Assembly: GCA_034698045.1 (NCBI GenBank) | Contig: JAQGAU010000288.1 | Span: forward strand, 1 to 31,822 | DNA length: 31,822 bases | DNA from: Paramacrobiotus richtersi | Taxonomy: Eukaryota; Tardigrada; Eutardigrada; Parachela; Macrobiotidae | Direction: 5' to 3' | Shown: piece by piece, positions 19,401 to 29,649 of the stretch | Numbering within the stretch: position 1 is the first letter of the stretch | How the letters are laid out: each line of letters starts with the position of its first letter | Notes under the pieces: model-generated | Seen by the model: only the letters and a program-made list of their open reading frames with translations | Told to the model about the DNA's origin: nothing | Database searches by the model: none | Made by a program: the position numbers and the translations under genes

Positions 19401-20059
19401 CAGAAATTTTCTTTTATTGGCAAGCAATTTTTTCACGGAATATTATGTGTTAGCTTACAAAAAACGGTTAGATGGTAAACTGATAATAATTGTCACTAAA
19501 ACTTGCTGTCCCAGTGTACCGTTGAAAAGTAGTCCTTCTACGGTTGCATATCGCACAGTATATCAAATCTTCGATGCTAATCTTTTTTGTTGTTTTGATT
19601 ATTTTAGTATCCAAAATTCGGTTCCGTCGTCAGACCCGTCGCGGTGCGTACCTGGCTCGCCGTCCCCGTATCCTCCGCCTGACCGATCCGTCCCCCGAGT
19701 TCAACCGCACCGCCACCGAAGACGCTCTCACCATCGAGAAATCCATCGAATTCAACTTTGACCCGGCCATCTTCACCGCCAACTGCCGGGTAACATGTGC
19801 CGGTAAAGTCGAGCCCCGCACCCAAATGTACCTTGTCTTCGGACGGCTGGTCAAGGAGAACGGATCGATCAAGAGATCCCGTTTCCCGCAAGTGCTCATG
19901 GAGCGCATCATGCCGTGGTTCAGTGGACCGCTTAATCGGGATTTCCGGCAGGCGGAGAAACGATTGCAGAATCTCAAGTGTGGCGGACGGGGAGACAATG
20001 CGGGTGCTGGGAGAAAAGGGGCGGGGTCTCGGAATAAAAAAAGGAAGGGTGGGAGCTGA
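16403..20059 (+). CDS. sfrp: Secreted frizzled-related protein (FZ + NTR domains)
   Basis: Secreted Wnt-pathway modulator. Four exons: 16403-16765, 17217-17523, 18459-18584 and 19608-20059, giving 415 aa; introns are 451, 935 and 1023 nt, long for this window. A signal peptide (about residues 1-19) is followed by a frizzled cysteine-rich domain, residues 50-183, with all ten cysteines: KCVDIP, SLCYGIGY, PNLIGQE, IKCHQ, FLCSLFAPIC, YPCRSLCESVKTSC, FPWPDILEC and DMC. A Ser/Thr/Pro linker leads to the netrin-like (NTR) domain from Cys244 (CDACK, YC, ANC, VTC, LKC; six cysteines). The tail is very basic (KGAGSRNKKRKGGS), fitting heparan-sulfate binding. There is no seven-transmembrane region, so it is sFRP and not a Frizzled receptor. 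One oddity: about 20 extra residues between CRD cysteines 5 and 6, starting exactly at the exon 2 boundary. Exon 4 is GC-richer than its surroundings. Confidence 0.93.
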
Positions 20060-21175
20060 GCTGGGATATCTTGGTAACAGCTGATGTGAATTTTGTCAAT
20101 AACGGTTCGGTTCCTAACTTTCTATTTTCCATATAATGCGCAAAATATCTGGCTGTGTTATATGTACAGCGACGTTTGTATATAATTAGGTACTGTAAAT
20201 GCGGGATGTTTGTTGGCAGCACGCGTAAGAATTTATCAAGTATTCGTTCCAATGCGACATTGACGTGCATATCATCCACGTGATCCTTGTGACGGGTGTT
20301 ACGAGGGGAAGCGAATACATGAACGGCAACCGCAGGTGACCCAGCAGTTCGATGCTAGGCGCGCCCCACACCCCGTGTAATCGTCAACTAATTAACACGT
20401 TGGACAACAACAGATAATAACAGAATGGACGCCAATAGCATGATAACATCAGAATATAGGAAGGGCGGGCGGGCGGGTCTCAGGGTAGGGCTGCGTAAAA
20501 TTCCACAGCTCTAAGCACGCTATTCAGATCAGTCATGAACAACAACAATGCGACGATGCTTCAAACCGAAAGACTTTCGACTGCCAAGCATGGCGGTTTC
20601 GTGTAGGTCATTGATATTGCTGTTGCATTAAATGCCACGGTCAGAATAGCACCAGTGCGAATGGTTTGCTACAGGCCGGTCCCAATAATACGGCCGTCAA
20701 GGTAGTACCTTTTGAAGGTTCCGGTTGATGCATTCGTTCCGCGCCAAGCGTTCTCTAAGTTAGATCTGTTGTATCGATGGATTTCACAGACCACGTACAC
20801 AGTGCCCCAGTCTTAAAACGCTCGCCGCAAACGCTTTTAGGCCGCTCCTTTTGCAAACAATGATGCTATAGAACCCAGACTTATAGGTTTTGACGGTCTG
20901 TACAGTACGTGAACGTTTAGCGGGTTGGCCCAGCACGGTTATTTTACTGAATTCAGTAACGGCGTTTTTGAGACGAAATGGTTTCCCAACTGCTTATGGC
21001 CTTATGCATGCAAAAGATGGCAATGAACTCAAATTAGATTTGCCATAAGAAATATGTTCAAGATATGAGAAACTGGATTAATAGTCTGAGACCAGGGACA
21101 TTTAGGACATTTAGCAGGGTAACAGTTAACGTTATGCACACTGCATTCGCGGACTAATTGGTTTGCCGATCTGCT
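20060..21175. other. Intergenic between convergent sFRP and chemoreceptor 2
   Basis: Two genes end here tail to tail, so this is 3' flank for both. A short GGGC tandem repeat lies at 20463-20477. No coding exon was found. The frames at 19974-20279 and 20186-20371 (minus) have no recognisable features. Confidence 0.4.
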
Positions 21176-22534
21176 TTAAGTTTCGTGAATAGCACAACAC
21201 GTAGTGTTCTGTTTACGAATTTCGGCCAATAATGATTGGATGTTCGTTGCCAGTTCCATTTCGGTACCGCACTCTTTTTTATCACCAAACTGGATCACCA
21301 CCAGGGCGTACGTGGCAATGAGACCAAGTAACTGCAAAAAGTCGTTTTTGGATATAAACCAGAAGGAATCAAACTTACTGATCCGAACAGTTTACCGATA
21401 ACAAACCAATGCGGTCGATGGGCATGATTCCCGCTAGCGAGAACGCCGGAGATGATTTAGCATTGTGTGACTGGATAAAGTACAACAGTCGTCGATCTGG
21501 ATCCTTCTGTTTTTCTGCCAAGTCGCTTAGGAAACTCGGAAAGCGTTTTCCCTGTTCGAATGCAAACTTGTTACTATCTTCTTTACATCATAAATTGTAG
21601 GTCGCCTGAGGGTGACGTTTACCTGTTCGGATATGGCAACTTGTAGACACAGGAAAATTGCTAAAAAGATTAACAGGTAGAATATACTATGGGCAGTCAT
21701 CTGTTGCAGGGACTGCTGTCTTGGAATGTGGTTGATTATATTCATCACCCACAAAACGATCTCTGATACAAAGAACAATGTTTGCATTCTGGTGCACTTG
21801 TCCAAATCGGTGGCGATCTGGTTTAACTTCTTCCGTTCCTCATAAAAATCGTTTGGTAATGACACATCGTCCCGTAGTTCGCGATTCTGACTTTTGTAAA
21901 GAGATAAAATGTCCAGGAAGATGGAGCAGAAGAAGATCATGATCGTATAAGATAACACCACATGGATCTTAACCAAACCGTCTAGTACACTGATAAGTAA
22001 ACTCGCGTTATTTCCAGTAAGGCCGCTCATTTTGATTATGATTCTATCAGTAATAGGGTATGGCGACGAGGCTTCATCGAACTCCGAAACTACAAAAAAA
22101 TCGACAATGTAAAGTACCAAAACAAGCAATAAAGCATACTGTAGAAGGGTAATCAGCCGTTTTTGGCGTTTGCTCGAATGACGATCCGCGAGATCGCGAT
22201 AGCTATATACACACCGAACGATACTGCGGGAACAGTACAGAAAATTAACAGGTATAATGACCGTCCAAATTCCTGCTTGAAATTTCGACACAGTGTTAAC
22301 GATGCCTGGAATGTCTTTAAAACTTAATGACTGTATTGGGCTGGCCGATGTGACAAAGAAAAGAAATTTTGAAATGGTGAAAAAGATGGTCCACACCGTA
22401 GCCAGGGCATTAGTCGCAAACTGCCAGTTTGAAGCAGATGGATGTGGTTCAATTGGAATGGGATACAACCCCGCTACCCGCAGTACGAATAACCACAGAG
22501 TAAAACGAAACGCATACGCTTTCTCTATCATCAT
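21176..22534 (-). CDS. Gustatory-receptor-like seven-transmembrane chemoreceptor 2
   Basis: Predicted receptor channel of the insect gustatory receptor family. Exon 1 (22534-21623) encodes 304 residues with repeated hydrophobic helices and the N-terminal RVAGLYPI motif. The donor CAG/GTAAAC at 21622 starts a 71-nt intron; exon 2 (21551-21396, 52 codons) contains AFSLAGIMPIDRIGLLS. A 64-nt intron ending in TTTTTGCAG leads to exon 3 (21331-21176, 52 codons with stop), which opens LLGLIATYALVVIQF, an exact match to the family's TYhhhhhQF signature in helix 7. Both introns are phase 0, and the one just before the signature is at the position known for insect Gr genes. The protein is 407 aa, full family length. 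Without splicing the frame stops at 21527, so exon 1 alone would lack helix 7. Ligand unknown. Confidence 0.92.
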
Positions 22535-23957
22535 GGAGAATGGCAGCTAAACGTTCTGGCGTACTTGTTTAGGGGGAAAAAACCTTGTCTGAATAACAGC
22601 TATAGATAGAAAACCGGTAACTATAGTTTTCGGTGTGGGTCGTACTATACATTATTCGCTGGGGCTGATCGGTGAGAAAGCTACTTGTTAATGGTGAAAG
22701 CTTGTAGACCAGAATATTTGAAGCAACGCTTGGGATTTGTATTTGCATATTTTTGTTATTACGCGGTTAACCCCAAAGGTTGCGGCACCATTAACTATAT
22801 TTGACATCCCTTAGGTACCTACCATCTGATGGTTTTGCTTCACTTCAAATGTGTGAGAGTGCCATTAGACCAATGCTACGTATATATCAATGTCTGCGGC
22901 TAACATTGGAAATAACCTGTGTATTACGAAATTCGAAAGGTTCGCACAGGTTTTGTGTTAATCGGATAGTTCAATACTGAAAAGTAGTCCAACAGATATC
23001 AGTACTAATACAGTAAATCAAAAAGTACCTGCATTATACAGTACTATGTTATTTCAGACCGCGAACATTAGGCGCATAACCTTTTGGCTCTTCGATCGGC
23101 GCACCTTTTCTGCACTGGAGTCCGTAACCTTTCGGCATTCACAGTAATTTTGCCACATTAAGCACAATCTGGTAGATTATTCCCGGAGAGCTCATGATCA
23201 TACAGTCGTCAGCTTTATTTATAGCTATGCGTGACCTATCCTTGTTTAGCGATGTGCATGGGCGACGAGCTCTTATTATACAGCCGCGTAGATTTCTTCG
23301 CGTCATAAGCTGCATTGATGTTGATCTTCCTGCGCTAGGACAACAATATACCCCTGTAATAAACGCCTTGAGCCGCTTCTACTAAGAATTGATATTATTA
23401 CGTCGGCAAGCCAGAATGCAAGCTCTAGACCATTGTAAAACGGTTTCATGCAGCTTCTCCATAAGCTACTTCATGTATCCAGAACTTCCGTGTTCTGCTG
23501 TTGATAAAGATTTCCGATGAATGCGGTTGCTACCGTCAAGCTGTACGTATGTGTGAGACGATTTAAAAACCAGCAAGTTTAAATAAAACTCTGGGCGAAC
23601 TAGCGCGCATCTGAACTATATTTTGAAAATGAGTTTTTCGGCCTTCGACCTATTTAAATTTTAGTGTCTTGGTAGGTTAATATTTCGAAAGTTATTCGAT
23701 GGTTATTTGCACAGTTATGAGCTCGACACTATAGTGTCGTTAATTCCATTTCCAGGATATGTATGATGCTATTACCGTTTTTTTTTGCAAACTTGGGGAA
23801 TGTAGAGTTTTCGTAGTTCAGATCAGGTCGTTTAGCTTAATTTAACTTAATCACGCACAGAGGGATCAGTTTTCTACAAAGACAACGAACGGTCATTCAA
23901 GTTGGCAATACGTTAGAACGGAGATCGACAGGTGTTAAATTATACGTCATCTGATCA
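22535..23957. other. Intergenic upstream of chemoreceptor 2
   Basis: About 1.4 kb lying 5' of chemoreceptor 2 and 3' of the first GPCR, both on the minus strand. No exon supported; the frame at 23194-23385 shows nothing recognisable. A poly-T run lies near 23780. Confidence 0.4.
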
Positions 23958-25007
23958 TCAAAATGACAGCTTAGCCCGCTGTGTATGTCTGCCCAACGGT
24001 TCTGAGAACTTCGCTTGGATTGCCTGCATTATATTGAGAATTTCCTTATGAATCTCTGGTATCACTGCGGCAAACATGAACGGTTCGAATGCAGTGTGAA
24101 GTGTTTTCAAAACCCGGGACATTCGAAGAAACTGAATATTGTTGAAATATGATCCGGCCATGAAATACAGGTACATCGGTGTCCAGCAGATCAAAACACT
24201 TAACGTCATCAGGGACAATAACATGAACGGTATCGTCGACTGCCGTCGTGGACGAAGCACCGTGGATGGTCGCCGTGTTGTCTCATCTCTAGTCTTGAAA
24301 GATCCCACCAGAGTATTGCTTTGGTCGTCCGAAAGTGTTACTAGTATAACAGGGACAACTCTCTTGTTTTTGACCCATTTGACGACGAAATACGGATAAC
24401 TGAAAAGAACTACAAGCTCCGGTAGGACGTGAAATAACCAGTTATGCGGCGGCAGCCACTGGAGTTGGATAGGCGTTTCTTTACTGAATGTGCAGAACAG
24501 ATTGTCCATTTTGTCGAGGTAGAAAGCGGTATCGATGCTGATCGCTGGTATAACGTACACTTGAATCATAATCCAGCTGGATAAGCATACGAGTGCTGCT
24601 AAGGTCTTGGTGTGCCGACTTCGATAAGTGAATGGGGACGCGATGGCCCAGATTCGATTGATGGCTATGCACATGTGGGACAGTGGAATAACGGCTGTAA
24701 CCGTCGAAATCCAACGGAAAAGAGTGCAGAACTGTGGCCAGTGGTTTGGCGGCAGGAGGTTTTTCAGCTCCAGCATCAGAGGATTTTGTGGAAACAATGT
24801 AACTACAAGGTTCGCCAGTAGAAGATTAATTACGTAGATGCTGAAGGGTTTCAGGGAAAGTCGAATGCGGTAATACAAGTACAGTAGTAAACCGTTGCCC
24901 ATTACAGATAAGATGCAGGAAACGGTCATAAAAGCTTGCAGCGGAGGCGATGGACTTGCAGACCGATTCGCAACACTAGTGGCATTTATAACCAAAATAT
25001 ACGTCAT
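23958..25007 (-). CDS. Rhodopsin-type GPCR with atypical motifs (paralog A)
   Basis: Single-exon 349-aa seven-transmembrane receptor. Two N-glycosylation sites (NAT, NRS) sit before helix 1. GNGLLLY marks helix 1 (N1.50), and NLLLANL marks helix 2 with Asn where most receptors have Asp2.50. Cysteines in FCTLF and LFCTF give the helix 3 to loop 2 disulfide. The DRY position reads NRIWAI, then SPFTYR. W4.50 is in SSWIM. A basic third loop with RRPSTVLRPRRQS precedes helix 6 with CWTP. Helix 7 has FEPFMFAA instead of NPxxY. These replacements recur in the plus-strand receptor at 26996-28054, so the two are paralogs of one orphan group. It may signal through G proteins, but the missing Asp/Arg-Tyr makes coupling uncertain. 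Ligand not deducible. Confidence 0.9.
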   Translation of the reverse strand: MTYILVINATSVANRSASPSPPLQAFMTVSCILSVMGNGLLLYLYYRIRLSLKPFSIYVINLLLANLVVTLFPQNPLMLELKNLLPPNHWPQFCTLFRWISTVTAVIPLSHMCIAINRIWAIASPFTYRSRHTKTLAALVCLSSWIMIQVYVIPAISIDTAFYLDKMDNLFCTFSKETPIQLQWLPPHNWLFHVLPELVVLFSYPYFVVKWVKNKRVVPVILVTLSDDQSNTLVGSFKTRDETTRRPSTVLRPRRQSTIPFMLLSLMTLSVLICWTPMYLYFMAGSYFNNIQFLRMSRVLKTLHTAFEPFMFAAVIPEIHKEILNIMQAIQAKFSEPLGRHTQRAKLSF

Positions 25008-25268
25008 ACTCTCAGAACATTGTGTTCCCTATGAAGAACGCAGTATCATCTGAGAAGAAAAGCGTTAAATTGAGCAGTGTCGGCAAAAGGCTCTCACTGA
25101 TTCAGAGATATGTGCTACATTCTTGCATTCCCTCCGTTAATCTTTCCCAATACCGTGAGCTGTTACCAGTCTTTGGCAAGCCAAGCGGAATACTGCGTGC
25201 TTTCCTAATTCGGTAACCTGTAGTGAGAACTGGTGATGTGGAAAATGTAGGTGGATAGAACAGAACAG

Positions 25269-25481
25269 TCAAATTAGGCGGTCTTGACTTATATTAAGCC
25301 ACGCATGTACTAGCGGTGAAACGGCATAGACTGGAGTTAACCTTTCGAATCTCAGTGATTCAATCCCATGACCCATCAGATGTGCAATAAGGTACCGACG
25401 TGATGGGATATAAATTTGCTTCTCATCACGGTATACCGCCGTCTCGGTATCTGTTATGCTGTAGCTATCGATTTGTTCCAT
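25269..25481 (-). CDS. Possible exon of an unknown gene (hypothetical)
   Basis: A 70-codon frame ending in TGA at 25269. Its 5' side has an acceptor-like TGTAATAG shortly before GCAATGACGTCATGG, so it could be a terminal exon and not a free-standing gene. The encoded text (for example YRDEKQIYIPSRRYLIAHLM) has balanced, protein-like composition with no low complexity, signal peptide or helix. I recognise no family. It may belong with the frame at 26143-26508. Confidence 0.25.
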   Translation of the reverse strand: MEQIDSYSITDTETAVYRDEKQIYIPSRRYLIAHLMGHGIESLRFERLTPVYAVSPLVHAWLNISQDRLI

Positions 25482-26142
25482 GACGTCATTGCCTATTACA
25501 TATATCCTCGGGGCCTCTTCTCAAAATCCTAAAGAGTCCATCTTTGCAGCACAGCTGTTGCACTAAGAATTCCTAACTTTTCTAACGTTTCGACTTGGGG
25601 AGACCCGAGTTCCAAGTTTCAAGGTGGACGGCAGAAATCAAGCTAGCCTTTTCTTAATTAAAAAAAGGGACCGCAATGGTTTCTTGAGCCAGCCATCCAC
25701 GTGCAATTGTGCAATCCTTAACAGATTACCCTCCGACACGAAAAAAACTCCGACAGTTGCTTTCGCTCGCATGAAAGCTGCAATTATTGTCCACGACCGC
25801 CGAAAAGGAGGTTTAATTTGTACTTGAACTCGCGGCGTGCTTGATCTGGATGTTCATTTTTCGCCCGATCCACTGCATTGCCTGACCCTTGGTAAATTGG
25901 CTCGAAATGACAAATTAAGGTTTCCCCACCTTGGATGACCTCACTGAGTTCTGCTCACTGAGGCGTTGACATGAACTGCGCCCACAGAATCCCATGGGAT
26001 CCGGGTAAAAAAGACCCTAGCCTGAAGTCTGATTGTCCTTAGCAAACTGAACACCCACGCACTAGAATCAATACTAACTGAAGGGCCTTTCCAAAGGAAA
26101 TGCGTTCGTGCTTAAACTCTGGAAATGTCTAGCTCCATGTGC

Positions 26143-26508
26143 TTAATAACCTTCTACTTCTTCTAGTGTGAACGTGTGAGCTTTTAGTGCATAAATAGTG
26201 CTGACCTTTAGCCAACGATCCGATGAAGTACACAATGCCAGATCTTGGATATCACATCGATTTAGAAGCAAATTGGATCTCTTGGGAGTTAGGACCAGCT
26301 TTCGGCGTACATCCCTTCGCAATGGGTTGATCCGCGCCGGATCCGGTACATACCACTGTCCTTTCGATGTTCGAATTAACAACGTTAGCTGGAAATCAGA
26401 TCCTTGCTTCACAAATTTCAGTATTTTACTTGATTCGAGTTCACCCTTTTTGTTTGTTGACGCGTTGAATTGCTTGCGTCGGTGAAGGATCGGGATAAAG
26501 CAGAGCAT
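26143..26508 (-). CDS. Hypothetical protein or internal exon, 121 codons
   Basis: This is the longest unexplained frame in the window. The segment from FVKQGSDFQLTLLIRTSKGQ to the end reads like a folded basic domain (TSKGQWYVPDPARINPLRRD, DIQDLALCTSSDRWLKVS) with no close match I can name. Near its end GAA GAA GTA GAA G/GTTATT offers a donor, and on the 5' side further minus-strand open stretches (about 26600-26874, including EFVLDSPFYPQKEIIVRYCD) suggest more exons. It is either a multi-exon gene nested between the GPCRs or a decayed element. There is no signal peptide. Start and exon limits are unknown. Confidence 0.35.
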   Translation of the reverse strand: MLCFIPILHRRKQFNASTNKKGELESSKILKFVKQGSDFQLTLLIRTSKGQWYVPDPARINPLRRDVRRKLVLTPKRSNLLLNRCDIQDLALCTSSDRWLKVSTIYALKAHTFTLEEVEGY

Positions 26509-26995
26509 TATTTACCGAAAAAAGCAGTGATCGTAGATACCGGGAAGGCAGTACGTTGGAACAGTAATGATGGGTAATCGATGAAAAAACTGAAATCTTT
26601 GTGCTTCTAGAAAAGCGCAACCGCAGCAAATGTAGACTCCAAGTCACAGTAACGCACAATTATTTCCTTCTGAGGATAAAAGGGGCTGTCGAGCACAAAT
26701 TCTTGTATAGTTACGACGGAAGTAATCGACCAAAAACGTGTCGCGGTTCAACCACGCTAACGCGTGCTTAATCGCGCGAATGTGAAGGAAGACTGGCATA
26801 TGTGCATGCAACTTCCATTTCGCCAATTTAAGGCATGAAGCTCTCGTTACGCACAGAGCATTATACAAATACAACCATGATCGACCAGAACATCAATATG
26901 CGATAATCACTTTTCTGACTTGCACCAAACCGATTTAGAGAAATATGTGCTCCCAGGTCTCCAACAGCGACCATTACGACTGAAAAAGGAGCAGC

Positions 26996-28054
26996 ATGAC
27001 GAACAGTACCGCCACCGTGGTTACGTTCACAGGCAATTTCAGTATGGATTCCTCAGCAAATGGCACTGCTTCCGTGGCGCACTGGGGCATTCTGTCCGGT
27101 CTGCAGACGATTGCTTGTCCCTGTGTGCTCATAATTAATGGCACAGTCCTCATCGTGTTCATTATCAAAGCACACCGGCATCAGCCTTTCAAGATCTACC
27201 TAGACAATCTACTGGTAGCCAACCTTTGCTACGATATTCTCAGCACACCATTTGAAATCATCAACTCCCTTTATCGTTCGTGGTGGCTGGGATCCAGCAT
27301 CTGCACGATTTATATTTATGGAGATTATGTAATAGGGTCAGCCATTGTTCATTCCCACCTGTTAATTACACTCAATCGCATCTGGGCCATCACATTTCCG
27401 TTCTCGTATCGGATCTGCAACACTAAAAAGACGTCTTTTCTGCTGTGTACGGTTGCATGGGTCTACGTCAACTGCATTTGCCTTCCGGGAGTTATACTGG
27501 ATGCCCTGTATTATCGTCTGCCAACAGATGCAGGTTGTTTTATGAATTTAGCTCCGACAGCTGATTATAATTTGGCAGCACAGGTCGTTGTTTATTTGCT
27601 ACCCAACTTGATCGTTGTTGCGGCCTATCCGTATCTTTGGTTTATGTGCCGTCGACGCAGACGTCCTCATGTCGTGCAGACCAGGCAAAACGGCAATGCT
27701 AACACAATCGCACAAGACGCTGTTACGGCCCCGACACAAGGATCGACGGATGCGAACCGTGCCGATAAGGAAAGCCATTACGCTTTTGCTGTGCTGACAC
27801 TGCTTACCATCAGTGTAACCATCTGCTGGACACCGGTGAATACCTTGTTCATGCTAGGCAGCGCTGGTTTGTTAGAAATCGACTATCAATCGGCATATTA
27901 TCACGTAGCAATGGTTCTGGTCACGCTGCAGCCTATACTGGATCCGATTCTCTTTACGGCTGCACTGCCCGACCTGCGGAAGACAATTTTTGAAATGTTT
28001 CGCCGGAGGACAAACGTTGTTGGAAGGGGAGAAAGTAGATCGGACGAATGTTAA
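26996..28054 (+). CDS. Rhodopsin-type GPCR with atypical motifs (paralog B)
   Basis: Single-exon 352-aa seven-transmembrane receptor, divergently oriented to paralog A. The N terminus has three glycosylation sites (NST, NFS, NGT). Helix 1 reads INGTVLIVF; helix 2 reads NLLVANL, again without Asp2.50. The disulfide cysteines are in SICTIY and AGCFMN. The DRY position reads LNRIWAITFPFSYR, close to paralog A. W4.50 is in VAWVYV. The third loop carries RRRRRPHVVQTR and a Thr/Asn/Asp-rich stretch. Helix 6 has CWTP and helix 7 LDPILF in place of NPxxY. The tail ends in basic, Ser-rich sequence. Like paralog A it lacks introns, unlike nearly every other gene here, which suggests descent from an intronless or retroposed ancestor. 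Orphan; ligand unknown. Confidence 0.92.
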   Translation: MTNSTATVVTFTGNFSMDSSANGTASVAHWGILSGLQTIACPCVLIINGTVLIVFIIKAHRHQPFKIYLDNLLVANLCYDILSTPFEIINSLYRSWWLGSSICTIYIYGDYVIGSAIVHSHLLITLNRIWAITFPFSYRICNTKKTSFLLCTVAWVYVNCICLPGVILDALYYRLPTDAGCFMNLAPTADYNLAAQVVVYLLPNLIVVAAYPYLWFMCRRRRRPHVVQTRQNGNANTIAQDAVTAPTQGSTDANRADKESHYAFAVLTLLTISVTICWTPVNTLFMLGSAGLLEIDYQSAYYHVAMVLVTLQPILDPILFTAALPDLRKTIFEMFRRRTNVVGRGESRSDEC

Positions 28055-29649
28055 TCGCAACTAATTTCTTCGAACGAAACACCACCGTGTTATGAGGAAG
28101 TCGGGGTGCGCCCTTTTTACCACGCACAAAATGTCCCACCCTTGTATGATATATTATTGTAGTCCGCACAGGTGTTTGTCTTCGGCCATGACGTCATTCA
28201 CGGATTATTACCGACGCCACCAAATAGATGCATGATTTCTGCTTTACGATTCCTCCAAGTAAAACATCAGCGACTTGCACTTACATTGTTAACCTCGGCG
28301 CATGGTTATTGACCGGACCAAGATGGAAACTGAGCAAAGAATGTGTGTTACGGCTGCAATCTTCGAAACTTACGAGTAGTGACTTCGAAGATGTCAGGCG
28401 GAAAGTTGTTGTCTATATTGTCATGGCCCATGTCGAACATTTTACAAAGCCGTAAATTTCGTTTTTACTAATGTCTGTCATGCTCAACATCTACGAGTGG
28501 TAGTTTAATAATACGTTATTTAACGCTTCTCTCTCTCAAGCCGACGTATACCGACTATACTATGTTGTCGAGAAATACGTGGACTGCTAGGAAAACTAAT
28601 AAAGATCTTGTTACCGACTATATAATATATACCGAAACACCGACAAACTTTCGCCTATCATACTGTACATGCCAGACTACGGCGCAAAAAAGCATTTCTT
28701 CGGATTAAAAAATAAAGCGAGTACGAAAGATTGGTTCAGTTCGTTCTGTACCTACAAACAAAATAGCGCGATCAGTGGCATACTGAGCCTCGATCGGCAT
28801 CCAGCATTGCTGCCGTTACCCTTATGTGCAATTGTGCATACACAAAATTAATCGGGTGCTGCGGTTCCTTTGATGCTCCATTAATTATCCCATCATCATG
28901 GTAGTCCATTAATTATCCTGCGGAAAAAATAGCTTCGGTCCATTTTAAACACAGTTATTCACGTCGCTAATTAAGAATAATAACTAAATAAGACTCCCTT
29001 AAGCACAACAAGGCGTCGGAAACGAGAAAAAAATAAAGCTCCTAGCAGGCTTTTGTAGTTACCTTTTCATACACCAGTGATGACAGCCATGTCGAAATTT
29101 TCCTAGATGAGACCGCGAAGTGATCTTTGTTGTACTGTATATGAAGGGCTATGATCTTTTAAAATCTAATCTGCGAAGATAGCATCTTCCACGATTTCGT
29201 GGAAGAGGGTGATGATCATATCCGTAGAAAACGCAGTTTGGGTTTACGATAAGTGTCAGTCAGTTTAGCTACTTTGTACTCCTTTTTGTTTGTAAGGGTG
29301 CAAAAATTACACAAAGGGGAAGTATTACGGCAAATGTCAGGATCCCACATTCACAGACAGAGCGACAGACAGTTGCCCAAACTTGTCTATGCCTGCCGTA
29401 GTTTTAGAAAATACTACAGTATCTCAGGAACTCTCAGCTTTTGGTTGGAATGTCGCTACTGTCAGAACGAACTACCAACATAATGGCAACATTACCACAT
29501 TTTTCAATAATCAAGCAGTAGCAGTCAGGCCAAATCACTGTTTTCGTTTGTTTGTTCTTGCTTAATGCTTAGATCAGCAATCGTGGACTGCAACAACGTG
29601 AACAATGCAGCATAAAAACAAGTATACAGTTCATGGTGCGCGTACTATG
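28055..29649. other. Intergenic with small palindromes
   Basis: About 1.6 kb between GPCR B (plus) and the Gly-rich gene (minus), tail to tail. It contains TGACGTCA at 28189, a 9-bp inverted repeat (28359-28367 / 28384-28392), a 13-bp direct repeat CCATTAATTATCC near 28876 and 28908, an AATAAA at 28598, and a perfect palindrome at 29185-29206. Frames at 28228-28455, 28669-28851 and 29253-29483 are unsupported. Confidence 0.4.
29185..29206. repeat. 10-bp-arm palindrome
   Basis: TCTTCCACGA (29185-29194), a TT spacer, then TCGTGGAAGA (29197-29206). The perfect arms would form a tight hairpin or a dimeric protein site. No gene start is nearby. Confidence 0.6.

Larger units (their letters stand above)
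25008..26995. promoter_or_regulatory. 2-kb region between head-to-head GPCR paralogs
   Basis: Both GPCR genes start here and point outward, so their promoters lie in this interval. A palindromic CRE-type octamer TGACGTCA is at 25481-25488, which also overlaps the start of a possible exon. Two minus-strand stretches with protein-like composition are listed separately. No TATA box could be tied to a start site. Confidence 0.35.

Noticed and set aside
21527..21622. C-terminal tail of the unspliced chemoreceptor 2 frame
   Set aside because: It lies partly in intron 1 and partly in exon 2 read in the wrong frame; the spliced frame gives a perfect family match.
25481..25488. TGACGTCA (CRE octamer), also at 28189
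   Set aside because: An isolated 8-bp motif without a mapped promoter; two copies in 32 kb is not strong evidence.
26996..28054. GPCR B as a processed pseudogene, given no introns and non-canonical motifs
   Set aside because: The frame is intact over 352 codons with glycosylation sites, disulfide cysteines and CWxP kept, and the same odd motifs are shared with paralog A.
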